Source: Flavobacteriaceae bacterium
GTDB lineage: Bacteria > Bacteroidota > Bacteroidia > Flavobacteriales > Flavobacteriaceae
Assembly: GCA_013214425.1 (NCBI GenBank)
Contig: JABSPN010000101.1
Coordinates: 1-9,031, forward strand
Reading direction: 5' to 3'
DNA: 9,031 bases
Shown here: piece by piece, positions 6,137 to 9,031 of the stretch
How positions within the stretch are numbered: position 1 is the first letter of the stretch
Layout of the letters: each line of letters begins with the position of its first letter
Program-made: the position numbers and the translations under genes
The notes under the pieces: model-generated
What the model was told of the DNA's origin: nothing
Databases searched by the model: none
The model's input: only the letters and a program-made list of their open reading frames with translations

Positions 6137-6574
6137 ATGTCAGGAGAAAAACAATTGCGATATGATAGAGCCTATTTACGAATGGCTTTAGAATGGGGAA
6201 AACTTTCACATTGTAAGAGAAAACAAGTTGGCGCAATTATTGTTAAAGATAAAATGATTATCTCTGATGGGTACAATGGTACACCAACAGGATTCGAGAA
6301 CTATTGTGAAGATGACGAAGGATATACAAAATGGTATGTGCTTCATGCAGAAGCCAATGCAATTCTTAAAGTGGCATCGTCTACACAATCATGTAAAGGT
6401 GCCACGTTATACATAACATTGTCTCCTTGCAAAGAATGTAGTAAGTTGATTCACCAATCAGGAATAAAAAGAGTGGTGTACATAGATCAATATAAAGATG
6501 ATTCCGGTTTACGTTTTTTAGAAAAAGCTGGAGTAGAATTAGTTCATTTAAAAGAGATTTACGCTGAGTTATAA
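6137..6574 (+). CDS. Deoxycytidylate (dCMP) deaminase, ComEB-like (145 aa)
   Basis: Cytosolic zinc enzyme converting dCMP to dUMP, the substrate of thymidylate synthase. Zinc and catalytic residues are visible: H70 and E72 in LHAEANAIL, and C98 and C101 in SPCKEC. GYNGTPTGF (45-53) and ENYCEDD (54-60) are typical of dCMP deaminase rather than tRNA adenosine or cytidine deaminases. The frame is open upstream to a TTG at 6116 inside the end of the preceding gene, but the ATG at 6137 matches the family's N-terminus (SGEKQLRYDRAYLRMA) and leaves a normal 13-base gap. The gene is probably co-transcribed with the membrane protein before it and the S41 protease after it, whose frame overlaps its last codons. 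In Flavobacteriia, comEB-like and ctpA-like genes are, from memory, often adjacent. Confidence 0.95.
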   Translation: MSGEKQLRYDRAYLRMALEWGKLSHCKRKQVGAIIVKDKMIISDGYNGTPTGFENYCEDDEGYTKWYVLHAEANAILKVASSTQSCKGATLYITLSPCKECSKLIHQSGIKRVVYIDQYKDDSGLRFLEKAGVELVHLKEIYAEL

Positions 6575-8150
6575 AAAGAAATACCTGCCCATCATTATTA
6601 GTACAGCAATAGCCGTTGGCTTTTGGCTGGGTAATATACTTGATTATGGAGATCCGCCATCTCCAATTTTCGCTTCAAATCCGAAGAAAGAAAAACTGAA
6701 TAAATTAATCGATTATATCGATCATGAATATGTCGATGAGGTGAATACCGATAGCATTGTTGATGTGACTGTAGATAGAATATTGAGTAATCTGGATCCG
6801 CATTCAACTTATATTCCTAAAGATGAACTTCAGAGTATTACCGACAATATGAATGGTAATTTCGTCGGAATAGGAATCAGTTTTTATATACAAAACGACA
6901 CCTTAGCTGTAGTAGAGGCCATTGAAGGCGGGCCAACTAAAAAAGCACGTTTAAAAGATGGTGATCGAATTTTGTACGCTAAAAATGATACTTTGTATGG
7001 AGAAGATATTGACAGTGAAAAAGTCATCTCGAGATTAAAGGGAGAGAAAGGAACACCCGTAAAACTCACCGTTTTAAGAGAAGGAGATTTATTAGACTTT
7101 AATATTAAAAGAGGAGAAGTTCCGATACGATCAGTTTTAGCTTCCTATTTGCTGAATGATAATACTGGTTATATCAAAATAGATCGATTTGCTGAAACCA
7201 CTTATGATGAGTTTAAAACAGCATTGATTGCCTTATTAGATGAAAACATCACAGGTTTAGTTCTTGATTTAAGAGATAATCCAGGTGGTATTATGCAAAG
7301 AGCAGAAGAGATAGCCGATGAGTTCCTGGAGGATGACAAATTAATTGTCTATACTAAAAACAAAAAAGGAAATGTAGAAGAAAGCTATGCGACTTCTAAG
7401 GGAATTTTTGAACAAGGACATGTCTATGTATTGATGAATGAAAATTCAGCCTCGGCAAGTGAGATCATTGCAGGAGCACTTCAGGATAATGACAAAGGAA
7501 CTATAGTAGGGACCAGATCTTTTGGAAAAGGATTGGTGCAAAAAGAAATGTTATTAGATGACGGAAGTGCAGTAAGGTTAACAGTGTCAAGATACTATAC
7601 ACCTACAGGTAGGTCTATACAACGTGATTATAAAAACGGAAAGAAAGATTATTACACAAAATATCTGGAAAGATATCAAAACGGAGAGTTGGAAAATGTA
7701 GATAGTATTCCGGTTGTCGATTCGCTGAAATATGTGACCAAAGGAGGGAAAATTGTCTACGGTGGTGGAGGAATCATTCCTGATGTGTTTGTAGCAAAAG
7801 ACGATAGCTATGATAACGAATTAGTGATGTTTTTATCGCGTACCTTATTTTTAAGAGATTTTGTTTTTGAAGAAATTGACAATAACAGAAAAGGATACGA
7901 AGAGATTACCAGAAATGAATTTCTATATGACTTTGAAGTGAGTGAGAGAGTCTTTAAAAATTTTCAGGTATACACAAGAGCCAGAAATATAGAGTTAGAC
8001 TATGTTGTTTATGAGGCGCAAATTAAAATGCTTATTAAGGCCAAAATGGCTGAGCAGTTATTTGATAAAAGCACTTATTATCAAATATTAAATAAAAATG
8101 ACAGTGCTATAAAAAAGATATTTGATATACAAAGTGTTATAAGTGAATAA
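6564..8150 (+). CDS. S41 family C-terminal-processing-type protease; start codon missing or unusual
   Basis: Envelope serine protease of the CtpA/Prc family. Numbering from the CTG at 6564 (528 codons): a signal anchor lies at about 7-24 (YLPIIISTAIAVGFWLG), an N-terminal helical domain at 45-95 (LNKLIDYIDHEYVDEV, LDPHSTYIP), a PDZ domain at about 98-185 (GNFVGIGISF), and the catalytic core after that. The catalytic triad is S297 (in NENSASASE), K322 and Q326 (in SFGKGLVQ); the 25-residue Ser-Lys spacing fits the family. PGGIM and YYTPTGRSIQ are conserved core blocks. The C-terminal 150 residues are charged and probably helical. The reading frame is open from 6552, yet contains no ATG, GTG or TTG before the GTG at 6741, which would delete the signal anchor. 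CTG 6564 is a placeholder: one G inserted in 6572-6573 would create an ATGA overlap with the deaminase stop. If the sequence is right, the gene uses a rare start or is damaged. Confidence 0.85.
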   Translation: MSYKKKYLPIIISTAIAVGFWLGNILDYGDPPSPIFASNPKKEKLNKLIDYIDHEYVDEVNTDSIVDVTVDRILSNLDPHSTYIPKDELQSITDNMNGNFVGIGISFYIQNDTLAVVEAIEGGPTKKARLKDGDRILYAKNDTLYGEDIDSEKVISRLKGEKGTPVKLTVLREGDLLDFNIKRGEVPIRSVLASYLLNDNTGYIKIDRFAETTYDEFKTALIALLDENITGLVLDLRDNPGGIMQRAEEIADEFLEDDKLIVYTKNKKGNVEESYATSKGIFEQGHVYVLMNENSASASEIIAGALQDNDKGTIVGTRSFGKGLVQKEMLLDDGSAVRLTVSRYYTPTGRSIQRDYKNGKKDYYTKYLERYQNGELENVDSIPVVDSLKYVTKGGKIVYGGGGIIPDVFVAKDDSYDNELVMFLSRTLFLRDFVFEEIDNNRKGYEEITRNEFLYDFEVSERVFKNFQVYTRARNIELDYVVYEAQIKMLIKAKMAEQLFDKSTYYQILNKNDSAIKKIFDIQSVISE

Positions 8151-8243
8151 AACTTGCTTTTTATTTGGTGCAGTTAATTTACATTGTTATATTAGCCCCA
8201 TCTTAAGAAAGTTTTTTTCATATTAAGTAAAACCACTGATTAG

Positions 8244-8271
8244 AAAACCGAGTTTAACGACTCGGTTTTTT
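8244..8271. terminator. Bidirectional terminator between convergent genes
   Basis: AAAACCGAGT (8244-8253) and ACTCGGTTTT (8260-8269) form a perfect 10-bp stem around TTAACG, with further T on the right and A on the left. It lies 94 bases after the S41 protease stop and 20 bases before the end of the minus-strand flavoprotein gene, so it can end transcription from both sides. Confidence 0.9.
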
Positions 8272-8290
8272 TGTGTTCTAAACGTACTGT

Positions 8291-8899
8291 TTATTGGATT
8301 TTATCGTGAACCTTGGTGTGTTTACCACCATTCCAGAGTGTCAAAATATCTGTAGCAACTTGAGCTCCGCTACCCGCAGCAATACTAAATTGACTTCTCC
8401 AACCGGCTAATGTTCCGCAAACATACAAACCATCGGTAACCAGGTGATCTTCATTTTTTAATTGAATACGATCTTTAGCAACATTCGTCCTTTGGTGAGG
8501 TATTAAATAATCTTCTAAACCATCAATGGTAAAAGGTTTAGAATAATTTAAGGCAATTACGGCTAGTTTGGTTTTATAAGTGCTCTTGTTGGTTTCGATA
8601 GAAAAATGATTGTCTAAAATATGAACATGAGAGACTTTTTCTTTTTTAATATGTTCAATAGCTGGATAGTGAGAGCTTAGCTGTTCTATGCCAGATTCGA
8701 GAATGTCTTTTCCTAAAGTACCAGGTGCTGAGCCTAAAACATTATTAAATAAGGCGTTGTCGAGATGAGAAGCTTTTTGATGTGCGATTAAGGCAACCTT
8801 TTTCTCCTGAGCAAATGGCTTTTTCATTCCAGAACCAATGACTAAAGAACATGACAGACCTGAAGCACCAGCACCAATGATTATAAGGTCGTAAAGCAT
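8291..8899 (-). CDS. Reduced thioredoxin-reductase-like FAD-binding protein (202 aa)
   Basis: The N-terminus LYDLIIIGAGASGLSCS carries the FAD-binding GxGxxG motif (residues 9-14). The C-terminal block TDGLYVCGTLAGWRSQFSIA then GSGAQVATDIL (155-185) matches the second FAD-binding segment of thioredoxin reductase-like enzymes, where the isoalloxazine-facing Asp is usually in GD; here it is CGTLAG. At 202 residues it is about 100 shorter than thioredoxin reductases: the NAD(P)H-binding domain and CxxC redox pair that normally lie between the two FAD segments are absent. The usual ATG of this fold reads ALN (116-118). Only C17 and C161 are cysteines. It may bind FAD and take electrons from a partner, or have a non-redox role; both are inference. 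The ATG (8899-8897) overlaps the upstream gene's stop by one base (TAATG), implying translational coupling. Similar short flavoproteins occur, from memory, in other Flavobacteriaceae. Confidence 0.8.
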   Translation of the reverse strand: MLYDLIIIGAGASGLSCSLVIGSGMKKPFAQEKKVALIAHQKASHLDNALFNNVLGSAPGTLGKDILESGIEQLSSHYPAIEHIKKEKVSHVHILDNHFSIETNKSTYKTKLAVIALNYSKPFTIDGLEDYLIPHQRTNVAKDRIQLKNEDHLVTDGLYVCGTLAGWRSQFSIAAGSGAQVATDILTLWNGGKHTKVHDKIQ

Positions 8900-9031
8900 T
8901 ACTTTTCGTTAATTTTTTTAAGTACTTTTTTAGACTGCAAGAAAATAAGAAGAAGTATAATGGCAGATACAGCAGCGATAATACAAATGATGGCTACTTG
9001 ACTTTTTCCTTCTAAAGGATTGTTGAAGTCA
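8899..9031 (-). CDS. C-terminal part of a small single-pass membrane protein (cut by window edge)
   Basis: A minus-strand frame is open from the right edge to a TAA at 8901-8899, giving 43 codons. It reads DFNNPLEGKSQ, then a hydrophobic helix of about 20 residues (VAIICIIAAVSAIILLLIFL), then a Lys-rich tail QSKKVLKKINEK. The layout suggests one membrane helix with a positively charged cytoplasmic tail. Its stop codon overlaps the flavoprotein ATG as TAATG, so the two are almost certainly co-translated and possibly functionally linked. The start lies outside the window, so full length is unknown, and I do not recognise the family. Confidence 0.65.
   Translation of the reverse strand, partial: DFNNPLEGKSQVAIICIIAAVSAIILLLIFLQSKKVLKKINEK

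Noticed and set aside
6741..6743. GTG as the start of the S41 protease
   Set aside because: It would remove the signal anchor and conserved N-terminal helices that are clearly encoded upstream in the same frame.
6598..6807. Minus-strand open frame opposite the S41 protease N-terminus
   Set aside because: It lies antisense to a well-supported coding region and shows no family features.
1..9031. CRISPR array, toxin-antitoxin pair, phage genes, transposase or tRNA
   Set aside because: No spaced direct repeats, no matching protein motifs and no cloverleaf-like segment were seen.

Overview
The window looks like an AT-rich chromosomal segment of a marine-type member of the Bacteroidota, most likely Flavobacteriaceae. 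This rests on four things seen in the sequence. LeuRS carries the long insertions usual in that group, TAnnTTTG-type promoter boxes are present with no Shine-Dalgarno sequences, ftsX lies next to leuS, and intergenic repeats start with GTCAGTTCGAGTG and GTCATGCTGAA. No mobile element, CRISPR array, RNA gene or obvious defence system was found.

Layout. Positions 1-64 (minus) hold the first codons of ftsX, running off the left edge. Positions 107-1281 hold no intact gene. They contain the wreck of one or two minus-strand genes with several frameshifts and stops, the best part resembling a Bacteroidota surface/secreted protein family. leuS follows on the plus strand (1471-4296), with a promoter box about 20 bases before its ATG. 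Positions 4297-4778 are a non-coding patchwork of dispersed-type repeats and hairpins.

Next is a YugP-type membrane zinc metallopeptidase gene (4779-5483) ended by a hairpin terminator. A probable three-gene operon follows: a HupE/UreJ-like membrane protein (5554-6123), deoxycytidylate deaminase (6137-6574) and an S41 C-terminal-processing-type protease (about 6564-8150). A strong bidirectional terminator (8244-8271) separates this from a convergent minus-strand pair: a reduced thioredoxin-reductase-like flavoprotein (8291-8899), overlapped by one base by an upstream single-pass membrane protein cut by the right edge (8899-9031).

The genes are mostly housekeeping: tRNA charging, cell division, membrane and periplasmic proteolysis, and dUMP supply. 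I see no evidence of a novel multi-gene system. The points most worth checking are the missing start codon of the S41 protease, where one absent G would restore a textbook ATGA overlap; the decayed gene between ftsX and leuS; the repeat patchwork after leuS; and the reduced flavoprotein with its small membrane partner.
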